Assembly: GCA_000306725.1 (NCBI GenBank)
Contig: CP003083.1
Location: 248,001-312,000 of the forward strand
DNA length: 64,000 nt
Source of the DNA: Methanolobus psychrophilus R15
Lineage (GTDB): Archaea > Halobacteriota > Methanosarcinia > Methanosarcinales > Methanosarcinaceae
Direction of reading: 5' to 3'
Shown in pieces: positions 42,200 to 51,789 of the stretch (position 1 is the stretch's first letter; each line of letters starts with the position of its first letter). The notes beneath the pieces were generated by a model that was not told the origin of the DNA, did no database searches, and saw nothing but the letters and a program-made list of their open reading frames with translations. A program made the position numbers and the translations under genes.

Positions 42200-43000
42200 T
42201 TAGATAAAACATTCTGGTTCCTTCCGTTGACTATAGAGCGTATGGAGGCGCACTGATGCGTCTTTGACCGGCCCCGGTTTCATCGATCTGGCACTTTGCG
42301 GACAGTTTTTGATACACGCACAGCAGGTAATGCATTTTTCCGTATCGATCAAAAGGGAATTTTCTACATCAATAGCACCAACAGGACACTTCTCTGCACA
42401 GATCCCACACTGTGAACACTCATCACTGACTGCGATAAAGTCAACAATCCATAATTTTGTAACTCCTCCATAAGGATAAGTGCCAGGCACCTGCACATCA
42501 GAAACCTGAGAGATTGATGAGATAGATTGGAGTTTTATACGTATTTTCTGTCCAAGTACTTCTGCATGGTTCAAATCCTTTTCATCGGGACGTCCTTGTG
42601 CTGTCGGTGTCTCGGAATCTGAGAATGAGTGTTCCCCGATATATGCTGCACAGGCAATGGGGATACATCCACATTTCATCACAATGTTTTTTAGTTCGAG
42701 TAATGCATCGTCATATACCCGATTACCATAAACCACAACACAAACCGTCGGTGTATTATGAGCTTGAATTGCATTCAGCCATTCATTTAATAATGCCGGC
42801 ACTCTTCCCATATATACGGGAACTGCAACAACAAGCAATTCATTTTCCAAGGTCAGTAATGATTTTTTTCTTGCATCTGGCCTGGTAATATCAATCAATC
42901 CCACGGTGCCTGGATCAATACCACGCGCAATGCCCTGAGCAACCGCTTTTGTTGTCCCGGTCGGTGAAAAATAAACTAATTTCACAGATTCCATTTCCAT
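42200..43000 (-). CDS. Flavodoxin-like/2[4Fe-4S] ferredoxin fusion (EFR1 family)
   Basis: This is a 266-residue protein of the EFR1 type. The N-terminal flavodoxin-like domain begins VKLVYFSPTGTTKAVAQGIA (phosphate-binding loop SPTGTT). The C-terminal part has two [4Fe-4S] motifs, CSQCGICAEKCP near residue 198 and CITCCACIKNCP near 226. It would carry electrons between FMN and Fe-S centres in the cytoplasm. Start ATG 43000 has GGAG upstream. The TetR regulator follows directly, so redox stress or a xenobiotic may induce the operon. Confidence 0.88.
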   Translation of the reverse strand: MEMESVKLVYFSPTGTTKAVAQGIARGIDPGTVGLIDITRPDARKKSLLTLENELLVVAVPVYMGRVPALLNEWLNAIQAHNTPTVCVVVYGNRVYDDALLELKNIVMKCGCIPIACAAYIGEHSFSDSETPTAQGRPDEKDLNHAEVLGQKIRIKLQSISSISQVSDVQVPGTYPYGGVTKLWIVDFIAVSDECSQCGICAEKCPVGAIDVENSLLIDTEKCITCCACIKNCPQSARSMKPGPVKDASVRLHTLYSQRKEPECFI

Positions 43001-43145
43001 TTCATTTACTCCATCAATTATGTATAAATTTACAAACAGTGTTTTTCATCCGATATCAATCTCAAGATGTCCGGATTCGCTTTCCTTGCAGTACACTCTC
43101 AGATTTTTTATTGACTATATCTGCTCGAAGTTATATTATAACTAC

Positions 43146-43162
43146 TAGTTAGTAAATAACTA
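43146..43162. promoter_or_regulatory. Palindrome TAGTTA-N5-TAACTA upstream of the EFR1-tetR operon
   Basis: TAGTTA (43146-43151) and TAACTA (43157-43162) form a perfect inverted repeat in an AT-rich stretch. It lies about 145 bases before the EFR1 start, close to a possible TATA box on the minus strand. It is a candidate binding site for the TetR protein of this operon. The half site resembles that of the MarR operator at 59365 (TTAGTTAG). Confidence 0.4.
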
Positions 43163-43269
43163 TTATTTAGTATAAATATGTATCTCACGGAAAGATATCA
43201 GATACCTGATGAAGGATAAAATTCTACATGGGATAGATAAGGAATTAAAAAGAACAAAAGTAAAATTTC

Positions 43270-43365
43270 TCGCTTATTCAAATTGCTGCTTCTATCCTAA
43301 AGCAGCAAGAGAACTCCTTTCTTCTTCTCTGATACAAACAGCACATCAAGCAATGATCTCTTCAT
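43270..43365 (-). pseudogene. FilR1-family N-terminal relic with an amber codon
   Basis: ATG 43365 opens a frame reading MKRSLLDVLFVSEKKKGVLL then LL, and TAG follows where the intact copies have Gln (CAG). After that only DRSSNL and decayed sequence remain. The match to the first 23 residues of the regulators at 59464 and 62011 is plain. Other bases in 43001-43495 hold the operator at 43146 but no other gene. Confidence 0.55.
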
Positions 43366-43495
43366 TTACAGCGCATTCTCTAAACTAATTGCAATTAAGA
43401 ATACTCCGCTCAAAAATAGTGGTTATGTGTTTCTTACCAATACAGAAATTCTTACGCTGCTTTAGAGCCTGCTTTCGTATTTTTGAAAATATGCA

Positions 43496-44818
43496 TCACT
43501 CCTCCAGTTGGAAAAATGTCCTGAATATCTCGATGGAATCCAGGAAGTCCTGTTTGCCCATCAGCTCCCTGGCTGAATGCATTGCCAGCATCGGCACTCC
43601 TGCATCCACCACATGAACAGGCACATATTTGCTAAGCAAAGGACCCAGGGTCGTTCCTCCGGGTTGGTCTGAATGGTTCACGAATTTTTGATATTTCACA
43701 CCGGCTCTGTCACACAGCTGCTGAAAAGCTGCAATGGTCTCCACTTCTGATGCATAGGAACGATTACAACTACTCTTAATAGCTATCCCTCTGTTCATTA
43801 CAGGTTTGTTGGTGATATCGCTCTTTTCACCGTAATTGGGATGCAGCCCATGGGCACAGTCAGCCGAGATCACAAAGAAGTTCATCATCTGATGGACGGA
43901 TTGCTGTTCCCTTCCCGACGTTCCCATGCGGATCCTCTCCAGAATATTGCTCAGCATCATGGAGTCAGCACCCTGCCTGGTCATGGAACCAATCTCTTCA
44001 TTGTCCATGAATGCCACCATATTGATCCCGTCCTTATGCTTTGACTTTATAAGAGCTTCCATAGCAGCATACACCATGGACAGGTCATCGATCCTCGGAC
44101 AGGAGATGAATTCCTCTTTTAAGCCCACCAGCATACCTTCTTCACAACAATAGACACTCAGGTCCATGTCCAGAATATCTTCACGGCCGACCCCGGCTTC
44201 CTCCGCAACCAGATCCAGCAGGTAATTATCCCTGACCTCGTCTTTAATCAACTGGGTCAGGAGAGGTTGCATCTCTTTTTGAACCTTGATCTCCACACCT
44301 TTATTGACGTCGCGGTTCATATGGATGGCCAGATTAGGGATGATAAGTACAGGTCTTTGAAAATCCAGATGGATCACTTTGGGCTTTAGAACCTCATCCG
44401 ATTTCACAGCTATTCTTCCGGCAATGGATAACGGACGATCGAACCATGTGTTCAGGATAGGCCCGCCGTAACGTTCTACATTCAGCGTCAGCATTCCTTC
44501 ACTGCTTACCTCTGGATTGGGTTTTATCCTGAATCCAGGATTATCCGTATGAGCAGCAATCATCTTCACCCCTTTTGTAGGAAATTGACCGCTTCCGATA
44601 GTAAAGCCCACCAGCATGGAAGGATAGGGGGTCAGATAGTATTTCCCCGACGCATTCAAGGCCCATGGGTCATTCATTTCCAATTCCATGAAACCTTCAG
44701 CTTCCAGACGTTCTCTTATGGAATCCACCGTCTGGACGGATGTTGTCGCTTTTTTCATAAATCCAAAAAAATCACTGATATAATCCCTGATATGACCCAT
44801 ATTTGCCACCTTTCTCAT
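43496..44818 (-). CDS. M18-family zinc aminopeptidase
   Basis: This is a 440-residue peptidase of family M18 (aspartyl aminopeptidase group). Zinc and catalytic motifs are AAHTDNPGFRIKP (first His, Asp), DNEEIGS (Glu pair), and HSDQPGGTTLGP at the C terminus. It would release N-terminal residues from peptides in the cytoplasm. The length is normal. Start ATG 44818 is taken; ATG 44800 is a possible alternative. It stands alone. Confidence 0.9.
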   Translation of the reverse strand: MRKVANMGHIRDYISDFFGFMKKATTSVQTVDSIRERLEAEGFMELEMNDPWALNASGKYYLTPYPSMLVGFTIGSGQFPTKGVKMIAAHTDNPGFRIKPNPEVSSEGMLTLNVERYGGPILNTWFDRPLSIAGRIAVKSDEVLKPKVIHLDFQRPVLIIPNLAIHMNRDVNKGVEIKVQKEMQPLLTQLIKDEVRDNYLLDLVAEEAGVGREDILDMDLSVYCCEEGMLVGLKEEFISCPRIDDLSMVYAAMEALIKSKHKDGINMVAFMDNEEIGSMTRQGADSMMLSNILERIRMGTSGREQQSVHQMMNFFVISADCAHGLHPNYGEKSDITNKPVMNRGIAIKSSCNRSYASEVETIAAFQQLCDRAGVKYQKFVNHSDQPGGTTLGPLLSKYVPVHVVDAGVPMLAMHSARELMGKQDFLDSIEIFRTFFQLEE

Positions 44819-45246
44819 GATGCCCTATTCATTCAGCTTTGCAATTGACTTTGAAGCAGTTCTCTCCATAACGTCTCATTGTGTGAGAGATCACATAATG
44901 ACAAAATCTATTTTCTTTTGTTTTAGCGCCATAGTAGATAATAGATTCTCAGTATACTTAATACTGTAACTTAACACTGAATCCATTTCAAAACTCCTTT
45001 CCTCTCTTTCTTTTTTTCTTTTATTTCTTTATTGGATATATTAAACACTTGGATGACTTTCATACATGCCGGTTATTTTCAACAGGAAAGGTACTAAGTG
45101 TTTATAAATGGAGTTTTGATAATCCCACTAGCAAAAAGGATATATACAGAAACTAGCTACTCTTCTCTAAATTTTTATTTGGAAGTTGCCATGCCTTAAA
45201 TATTTTGATTCAGAAATCATTCAAACAATAGGAAGAAAGAACGACA
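44819..45246. other. Intergenic stretch without gene
   Basis: No convincing ORF. It contains a polypyrimidine run (about 44992-45035, CTTTCCTCTCTTTC...) and AT-rich promoter-like sequence before the acetyltransferase gene at 45247. Confidence 0.5.
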
Positions 45247-45858
45247 ATGAACATTTCTATCAGATTAGAAGAAGAAAATGACTTCAAAAGTATAGAATAT
45301 ATGACAAGAGAAGCATTCTGGGATTTATATAAACCAGGGTGTGATGAACATCTTGTAGTGCATAAAATAAGAAAGGTGCCAGCATTTGTAAAAGAATTGG
45401 ATTTTGTTGCATGTGATAAGGATACAATTGTCGGCAATATCATCTATTCAAGAGCTAAGGTCCGAAATGAGGAAAATAAAGAATTCGAAGTTCTATGCAT
45501 GGGTCCATTTGCAGTATTGCCATCATATCAAAAGCAGGGGATTGGTTCTTTATTAATGAATCATTCTATCGAAAAAGCAAGGCAGTTAGGATATAAGGGT
45601 ATTATTATTTTTGGAAATCCCGACTATTATCATCGTTTTGGTTTTGTCAGTGCTAAAGAATATAATATCCAGACATCCTGGGGTGATGATCTTGATGCAT
45701 TTATGGCATTGGAACTCTACGATAGTAGCTTGGAGGGCATTTCAGGAAAATTTAATGAGGACAAGGTTTTTAAAATAGAAAATGAGGAGCTGGAAGATTT
45801 TGAAAAGCAATTTCCCTACAAAGAGAAGCATGTTACAGACACTCAGTTAAAGCTATAA
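45247..45858 (+). CDS. GNAT-family N-acetyltransferase
   Basis: This is a 203-residue GNAT acetyltransferase that uses acetyl-CoA. The acetyl-CoA loop is VLPSYQKQGIGSLLMNHSIE near residues 92-111, followed by GNPDYYHRFGF, a mark of the YhbS-like group. The C-terminal part is charged. Codon use is AT-rich, like nearby accessory genes. The acceptor is unknown. Confidence 0.88.
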   Translation: MNISIRLEEENDFKSIEYMTREAFWDLYKPGCDEHLVVHKIRKVPAFVKELDFVACDKDTIVGNIIYSRAKVRNEENKEFEVLCMGPFAVLPSYQKQGIGSLLMNHSIEKARQLGYKGIIIFGNPDYYHRFGFVSAKEYNIQTSWGDDLDAFMALELYDSSLEGISGKFNEDKVFKIENEELEDFEKQFPYKEKHVTDTQLKL

Positions 45859-46212
45859 ATAAAAAAGGAGCAACATGAATTAATTTTTTGCGAAATTTAT
45901 GGCAGTTAGGATATACTCCACAGCCAAATATAGTCATGAATTGATTTCACAAGTATAAAGACTTCTATCTCTAATAGTATTATATAAATCTAAATGGGGT
46001 TTGAAGAAGTCTCACATGAACAGTGCAAATATATTAAGCTACTTCTACCACTACAACACATGACCGGGAAAAAGGGGTTAGGCGGGGGGGTTTTGAAACA
46101 GGTTCATAGTGTAAGTCTTGTTCACTTCACCTATCATAATTACTGAAAGACTCGAAATATCTTATGAGTGTAATTTCACAAAGATTAAATATAACTGTCT
46201 TAATGTAAAAGT
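45859..46212. other. Intergenic stretch without gene
   Basis: No convincing ORF. It contains a G-run (GGCGGGGGGG near 46081) and AT-rich sequence before the peptidase gene. A short string (GGCAGTTAGGATATA at 45900-45914) repeats one inside the GNAT gene near 45583, possibly a small duplication. Confidence 0.4.
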
Positions 46213-47376
46213 ATGATCGATATTGCTCACTTATCAATTGAAAGACCAATTGGAAGCAAATTCAACACTCAGATTCTGGAATTGATTAAAAAAGAGTTTG
46301 CAAATCACAACTATGAACTTATTTCTTTACCAATAAAATGTCTATACTGGAAGAGAGGGATCTCTTTTTTAAAACAAGGTAGTATCAAGTATGTTCTTTT
46401 AGCAAGCCCGTTCTCAAGCAAATTTAGTGGACGAGGAAAGTTAATTGTTTGTTCAGAAGTTTCAGATTTAGAAAAGAGTGAAATTGAGAATAATATTCTT
46501 CTGTTGAAGAATGAGATTACTCAACTTCCGGTGATGCCTAAAGACTTTCCTTTCTACTTCCCGGAGGAACACAAAAAGTTATATGAAACGATTGAAAAGT
46601 CTAATCCGTCCTGTATAGTAACCCTGACCGGAAAACATCAAATGTCCGGACTAGATCCATATCCCTTTTTTGAAGATGGGAATTTCAACATTCCATCCTG
46701 CTACGCATCAGATAAGCTTGACTTGAAAGATATCAATCTTACAGAAGGTGTTGAGATAACTGTTGATTCAAGCACTGAAGAAAGGGAAACAGAACAACTA
46801 CTCTTACATAAGAAAGGCAATTCGGATGAGGTAATAGTTGTCTGTGCACATATGGATTCAAAATATGAAACCTGTGGAGCACTTGATAATGCGGCTGGAT
46901 TATATGCTCTATTGCAGATTGCTGACAAGTTATCTAAAATTAAAACAAAATCAGATATACATATTGTTCCTTTTAATGGAGAAGAGTATTACGGCGTAAG
47001 CGGTCAATTAAAGTATCTGGATTATTTGAAGGAAAATGATAATAAAATTAAATTAGTTATTAACATTGATTCTCCCGGATACAATGGCTCAAAAAATGCT
47101 TTATCGTTTTACAATATTGAAGAAGATAAAATTGATGATATCTTAAGCAATAAAAAATATGATATTGAGAAGGGAGTAAATTGGTATGCAGGAGATCACG
47201 CAATGTTCGCTTTTCAAGGCTTACCTTGTATTGCAGCAACATCAAGTAACCTGTTTGAAAAAGCAATAAGTGTCACACATACATCAAAAGATGTTTTAGC
47301 AAATGTGAATATCGACTTGCTGAATAGGTTGTCTGAGGATTTAATTAAGATTATTCTAGAGTTCGATTGCAAATAA
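46213..47376 (+). CDS. M28-family metallopeptidase
   Basis: This is a 387-residue peptidase of family M28. The zinc ligands are visible as CAHMDSKYE, GALDNAAG (Asp), NGEEYYG (catalytic Glu and ligand Glu), INIDSPGY (Asp) and a C-terminal SVTHTSKD (His). About 180 residues precede the catalytic domain. There is no signal peptide, so it is cytoplasmic. The start is ATG 46213. Base composition is AT-rich. Confidence 0.85.
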   Translation: MIDIAHLSIERPIGSKFNTQILELIKKEFANHNYELISLPIKCLYWKRGISFLKQGSIKYVLLASPFSSKFSGRGKLIVCSEVSDLEKSEIENNILLLKNEITQLPVMPKDFPFYFPEEHKKLYETIEKSNPSCIVTLTGKHQMSGLDPYPFFEDGNFNIPSCYASDKLDLKDINLTEGVEITVDSSTEERETEQLLLHKKGNSDEVIVVCAHMDSKYETCGALDNAAGLYALLQIADKLSKIKTKSDIHIVPFNGEEYYGVSGQLKYLDYLKENDNKIKLVINIDSPGYNGSKNALSFYNIEEDKIDDILSNKKYDIEKGVNWYAGDHAMFAFQGLPCIAATSSNLFEKAISVTHTSKDVLANVNIDLLNRLSEDLIKIILEFDCK

Positions 47377-47741
47377 AACATTTCATCTCCTTTTTTGTGC
47401 TCTGTAGAAAACCTGTACCTTAATATGGACCACAAAAGTTCACAGGGAACAGTGAGAGTGGAAACTCAAGAAGAAAATGTAAGCGGCACCCTGTGGATTC
47501 CATGTTCTCTGGGGTGGGCTTTGTTGATGTATCTCCCACATGAGAATTTCTACAGACCGTTTGAGCTTATACATACAATAAATATTGTGCAGTGTGGCTT
47601 ATGGAAAACCTGCTCTAATCACTGATAGAGACAAAAAATTGCCTAGTTTTGTAATGATCGAATCATTTTTCAATAAGTAATTTTGTTATCGAAAATAACT
47701 TATCTACTGAGATTATTCAATCTATTAGGGGGTTATAATTA
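47377..47741. other. Intergenic stretch with a weak open frame
   Basis: A 76-codon frame at 47395-47625 contains VETQEENVSGTLWIPCSLGW but has no match I recognise and no ribosome binding site. It may be a gene relic. TATA-like sequence near 47700 probably serves the lipoprotein gene that follows. Confidence 0.3.
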
Positions 47742-48089
47742 GTGAGAAAACAACTGATAATATTGTTTGTAGTGCTGACAGCTGTATTTACGGCTATCGG
47801 ATGCACCGAAGGTGGCGATGTTAATGTAACACCGCCAGAGGCTGACATTGAAGGTGGTGATGTTGATGTTAACGTAACACCGCCAGAAGCTGATATCGAA
47901 GGTGGTGACGTCAATGTAACACCACCAGAGAACATAACGGTGCCTAACGTCGATGTCGATGGTGGCGATATTAATGTAACACCTCCAGAAGTGGATATTG
48001 GTACAGAGAATGTGAGTATACCTGAACCTGAGGTTGATGTAGGTACAGAGAATGTAACTGTACCTGATATAGATGTGGATAGCAATTGA
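47742..48089 (+). CDS. Repeat lipoprotein with GGDVNVTPPEADIE units
   Basis: This is a 115-residue lipoprotein with a signal MRKQLIILFVVLTAVFTAIG followed by Cys 21. The mature part is made of about six degenerate repeats of 12-15 residues: GGDVNVTPPEADIE, GGDVDVNVTPPEADIE, GGDVNVTPPENITV, GGDINVTPPEVDIG, then TENVSIPEPEVDVG and TENVTVPDIDVDS. It is extremely acidic. NVT and NVS sites could be N-glycosylated. Translation starts at GTG 47742 with GGGGG upstream. It is probably a cell-surface spacer or sheath protein. Confidence 0.7.
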   Translation: MRKQLIILFVVLTAVFTAIGCTEGGDVNVTPPEADIEGGDVDVNVTPPEADIEGGDVNVTPPENITVPNVDVDGGDINVTPPEVDIGTENVSIPEPEVDVGTENVTVPDIDVDSN

Positions 48090-48266
48090 TTCCACTGAAA
48101 TTACTCGAACTCAAGAAGATACATTCTTCTAAAATGGTGAGTACGGACCAAATGATATCACAGTTTCTATAGGGGTAACTTTGATCAGGATTATCAGGAC
48201 AAGATAATTCACAAAAGATGCTTTTACTGGGAGAATAATTCGAAATTTAAGACCCAAAGCTCATTC

Positions 48267-48291
48267 AGGCATCGTGGCTGGCACGGTGCCT
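48267..48291. terminator. Hairpin AGGCATCGTG/CACGGTGCCT
   Basis: The 10-base stem has one G-U pair and a 5-base loop (GCTGG) and is followed by TTATCTTTCC. It lies about 180 bases downstream of the lipoprotein gene and is the only structure I see in 48090-48509. It may be a transcription terminator. Confidence 0.4.
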
Positions 48292-48509
48292 TATCTTTCC
48301 TCATATAATTTCTTTCCTTTCAATTTACGGTCTTAGTATGAAATTGGTATCCTTCCATTGTTTTTCACATCTCCAGCCGTTTCTCGCATATTTGATATTC
48401 CACTTAAAATGCGATTTTTAGATTATGGGGAAAAAAAATCGAACTATTGGAACCGGGTTACCTGTCCCTTAATAGCTAACCTCGAAAACTTAACAGCGAT
48501 AAAAAATAG

Positions 48510-48913
48510 TTAAAGCTCGGTTATTGGGATAGAGGCTTTCCGGCAATATTCAAATAATTCCTTTGCCCATTCAACTGCTTCTGGATCAAAGGATACAACG
48601 TGCTTGTGATCATACTCCTCGGTGATTGTCAACGGATTCATCCTCATATACAGGTCATTGTAAGCAAAGGACATGAATTTCATCTCCTTGCTATAAAATT
48701 GAAATATGAAAAAGCTCACTTTTAATTAGCTTTTCAAAGACTTTATTGGCATTAGTCATAGATGCGTCAAACATATCAGGGGAAGCAATGATTGCGATTT
48801 GTCTTGAGGGCGCTGAGAAGATATTTCATTTTCTTTGCCCCACTCTGTAGCAGCAGAAGAACTCCTTTTCTCTTCTCAGATGCAAATATGACATCAAGTA
48901 AAGGTTTCTTCAT
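48510..48913 (-). pseudogene. FilR1-family regulator with internal deletion and frameshifts
   Basis: ATG 48913 opens MKKPLLDVIFASEKRKGVLL followed by LLQSGAKKMKYLLSALKTNR, the FilR1-type N-terminus. The middle (about 120 codons) is missing. Fragments such as FDASMTNANKVFEKLIKS follow in another frame, and the C terminus reads YSKEMKFMSFAYNDLYMRMN then VEWAKELFEYCRKASIPITE. The intact relative at 59464 ends LEWGKELFQHYLENSQPVTE. It is a relic. Confidence 0.75.
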
Positions 48914-49249
48914 TTGTGGGCCTTCTATATCAAGCAATTATAATCTCAGATAAGACTATATTAAATTATGCGTCTTCTACTACTAATAATATTTTGAAGC
49001 GATTTATATAGTTAATATGGTGCCTTAAAGAATTTTTGCGGCATGGTTGTTTTATTTAACAATTTAGAGTAGTGTAAGCTTTTCTTAACAAAGACAGGAA
49101 TACATATTGAGTCTCGTGTGTTTGCAAAACGAATATTCCGATTTTTACAAAAATTATAAATATGAGAACATTAATATAAAGATGCCGGTTGCCTTCTAGC
49201 AAGCGGCATATAGATATAAGATAGATGTGATTGAAAAGGAGAAACAGCT

Positions 49250-49384
49250 ATGTCTGAAAATGAAGAGCGAGTATTTACTATTTCTCCCCTGCCACCCGTA
49301 TTACATGGATTCAGGTTAAGAGATGTGAAAACCCAAAACAAAGTACCTGCGATTCCTGATAGCCACGCAGCCATTGTAGAATGA
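49250..49384 (+). CDS. Small ORF (44 aa), unknown
   Basis: ATG 49250 is preceded by a good Shine-Dalgarno AAAGGAGA at 8 bases and a TATA-like AATTATAAATA about 90 bases upstream. The 44 residues (MSENEERVFTISPLPPVLHG, then FRLRDVKTQNKVPAIPDSHA) have no recognised family. The signals make translation likely. The stretch 48914-49249 shows no other gene. Confidence 0.5.
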   Translation: MSENEERVFTISPLPPVLHGFRLRDVKTQNKVPAIPDSHAAIVE

Positions 49385-49550
49385 TAGTTATCTTTCTATC
49401 GATAATTGGCCATTCGGGCAGAACTGGAATAAAAGGTTGTTATGAAGACCATTCTTCAGGACACCTTTTGCCTCTTCTAATCATTCGGTGCACTCATCCA
49501 GCTTCAAAGTATTATTCAAAGATCACTTATCGTTCGAAGGAGGCTTCTCA

Positions 49551-50162
49551 ATGAAACTACCTACGCCCATAAAACATGCCCTGATCGAAGCAACAATTTC
49601 AATGTATATTGAAACCTACCCGTCATCCCGAATCAGTAAAGAACCCCTTGCTTTTGCGATTCCCCCGGTCAAAATCTTGGAAGATACGGAGATATTTGGC
49701 ATCACAGACTCCGATATCCAGGCCACGGTCGCCGAAAACCCAAATTCCCTTTCATGCATCATAGACCCTGACGCCGTACAGTTCATTCCTCCATTTACCC
49801 GAACCTGCAACCTTTACGATAAGGTCCTCGATAATATCAAAACGAATACATCTATTGATCCAAAAACCACAATCTTTTATGACCCTGCAATAAAAGAAGA
49901 CCTCATCTACCATTTCTTCACAGGTTCCATAGTCCTGATGGTCCCCGAAGACATGTCTGACCTGTCACAGCTTAAATTCGCCCTAACGGCCGGAGGAAGT
50001 AAGCTCCGTGCTATTATTGATGTGACAGGTGGCTGGGTTTACCTTTTCCCAAAGCATATCATGCAGTCCCGGGAATGTGGCAAAATATTAGCCAAGGATA
50101 CGAATGTTGATCAGGTCCTCGCAAGATATCTGGACGAGATATTTCCCGAAGAAACTCTATAA
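49551..50162 (+). CDS. Conserved-looking hypothetical protein (203 aa)
   Basis: The ATG at 49551 follows a strong Shine-Dalgarno GAAGGAGG, so the longer frame from 49488 is rejected. The protein is soluble, with no membrane segment: MKLPTPIKHALIEATISMYI at the start, FIPPFTRTCNLYDKVLDNIK in the middle, and LARYLDEIFPEETL at the end. It looks like an ordinary well-folded cytoplasmic protein with codon use like the core genes. I do not recognise the family. Confidence 0.7.
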   Translation: MKLPTPIKHALIEATISMYIETYPSSRISKEPLAFAIPPVKILEDTEIFGITDSDIQATVAENPNSLSCIIDPDAVQFIPPFTRTCNLYDKVLDNIKTNTSIDPKTTIFYDPAIKEDLIYHFFTGSIVLMVPEDMSDLSQLKFALTAGGSKLRAIIDVTGGWVYLFPKHIMQSRECGKILAKDTNVDQVLARYLDEIFPEETL

Positions 50163-50261
50163 TTTATATCATTTCACTCTCAATCTGATATCTTGTTGAA
50201 CAAATAAGGCGGAAGGCTAATCCTTAAATGTTCTTCATGAGGGTCTTAAAAATAAAACACA

Positions 50262-50684
50262 TCATTCCCATTCTTCGTCATAAATGAATTGCCAGCCGAC
50301 CCCAAACTTATCAGTCACAAATCCATATAATTTACTCCAGAACGTTTCCTGAAGTTCCATACCTACAGTGCCATCAGCTTCAAGTTTGCTGAACATTGAC
50401 CTTATTTTATCCGTATCTTTACTGATAATTACAAGGCTGATATTATTCCCGACAGTGAATGGCATACTTGGCGGGATATCGGAAAACATCACAGTGCTTC
50501 CCTCGATATCAAGAGATGTATGCATTACCAGATCCTTTGTCTCTTGCGTAAGAGGAAAATCCTCATCTGCCGGCGCATCCTTGTATAACATGAGTTGAGG
50601 CTTTTCTGTTCCAAAGACTTCGGCATAGTATTCTACAGCTTCACCACAGTTCCCGTTAAAGTTTATGTATGTCTCTACAGACAT
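50262..50684 (-). CDS. VOC-family (PhnB-like) protein
   Basis: This is a 140-residue vicinal-oxygen-chelate protein. It begins MSVETYINFNGNCGEAVEYY then AEVFGTEKP, the typical PhnB/DinB-like start, with SDIPPSMPFTVGNNISLVI in the centre and WSKLYGFVTDKFGVGWQF at the end. The usual metal-ligand pattern is only partly kept, so enzymatic activity is uncertain. The start at 50684 matches the family; the frame is open five codons more. Confidence 0.85.
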   Translation of the reverse strand: MSVETYINFNGNCGEAVEYYAEVFGTEKPQLMLYKDAPADEDFPLTQETKDLVMHTSLDIEGSTVMFSDIPPSMPFTVGNNISLVIISKDTDKIRSMFSKLEADGTVGMELQETFWSKLYGFVTDKFGVGWQFIYDEEWE

Positions 50685-50910
50685 TTCTGACACTCCCATC
50701 TTTAAGTATACTTATAGTAACTGATGCCTACTCCATTAAATAGCTTACTCATGGTCCAAAACCTATTATGGATCACTGGAAGGAGGGGAGTTTAATATAG
50801 AGGTTGTGAGAAAAGGTAAAACGCCTATTCAGACCGTGCTGGCCAATACCAGCCCATCGGCCGTGAACCTCACTGAAAAGCATCCCAAAAACTAAAAGGA
50901 AGTACCTGAA

Positions 50911-51720
50911 ATGCCATCGTTGTATCTGATATCATGCAGGATGTTCGAAGATGAGCTTGTTCATATATTTGAAGATGAAGATGAGAATACTCGTCTGATA
51001 CTGATCGAGAATCAAAATATCAGTGAGATCGAAAAGAAATTAAGTGAAGCATTTGTAGAATATAAGAGGACATCATTTGAGGACCTGCCTCCTAAAATCA
51101 ATCCAGCAGATGACTTTATTGTTGTTCTGGATCTGCTGGAATTTGCACTGGATGCTAATCCTCAGACACTCAAAGAAAAGGTTTACAGAGCCATTGAAAC
51201 AAGAGGAGAATTATTTGATGGGATCCTTGTCTTTTATGGGCTCTGTGGCAATGTGCTCGGCTCTCTTGAAAGTGATTTTGCCTACCTGGAAATTCCTATA
51301 AGAATACTTAGGGATGCACATGGGGAAATTGTGGATGACTGCATCTGTGCCGCCTTTGAGAGCAGAGGTGCTTATGCAGAGGCCATGATGGGTGAAAAAA
51401 GGGGCGAAGGAACATATTTCCTCACACCGATGCAGGCGGCTAACTGGAGAGAGATGCTGGTCCTTGCCAAACTGGCTCCCAACCCTGATGACACCGAAAT
51501 GATGAAAATGGTCTTTGATTACTCAGGTTACAAGAATGTCGGAAAGGTGGACACAGGTTTATGCTATGAAAAAGAGTTCCATAAAACCGTGGACGAATTC
51601 GCCAACCTTTTTGATTTGAAGATACGGTCTTTCACAGGTTCTACAAAGGTAACAGACGGATCATATCATTCTATCAAGAAAGATATCATTCAGGAAGCAT
51701 CTGAAAAACCTGTACTTTAA
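50911..51720 (+). CDS. DUF1638 family protein
   Basis: This is a 269-residue protein of the DUF1638 family, which in methanogens often sits near methyltransferase genes. Marks are the N-terminal LISCRMFEDELVHIFEDEDE, FDGILVFYGLCGNVLGSLES near residues 108-127, and GTYFLTPMQAANWREM. Conserved Cys residues at 9 and 115 and His/Asp in RILRDAHGEIVDDC suggest a metal or cofactor site. The reaction is not established. ATG 50911 has AAAAGGAAG upstream. A short coding-like relic lies at 50800-50895. Confidence 0.8.
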   Translation: MPSLYLISCRMFEDELVHIFEDEDENTRLILIENQNISEIEKKLSEAFVEYKRTSFEDLPPKINPADDFIVVLDLLEFALDANPQTLKEKVYRAIETRGELFDGILVFYGLCGNVLGSLESDFAYLEIPIRILRDAHGEIVDDCICAAFESRGAYAEAMMGEKRGEGTYFLTPMQAANWREMLVLAKLAPNPDDTEMMKMVFDYSGYKNVGKVDTGLCYEKEFHKTVDEFANLFDLKIRSFTGSTKVTDGSYHSIKKDIIQEASEKPVL

Positions 51721-51789
51721 TCATCATCCACAGGGTTCACAGAGATTTTCCAGGTCTGCTTCATGAAACTTTCCACATATCCGGAAAGA

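Noticed and set aside
47395-47625. 76-codon plus-strand frame
   Set aside because: No ribosome binding site, promoter or recognisable motif; kept only as a possible relic in the gap description.
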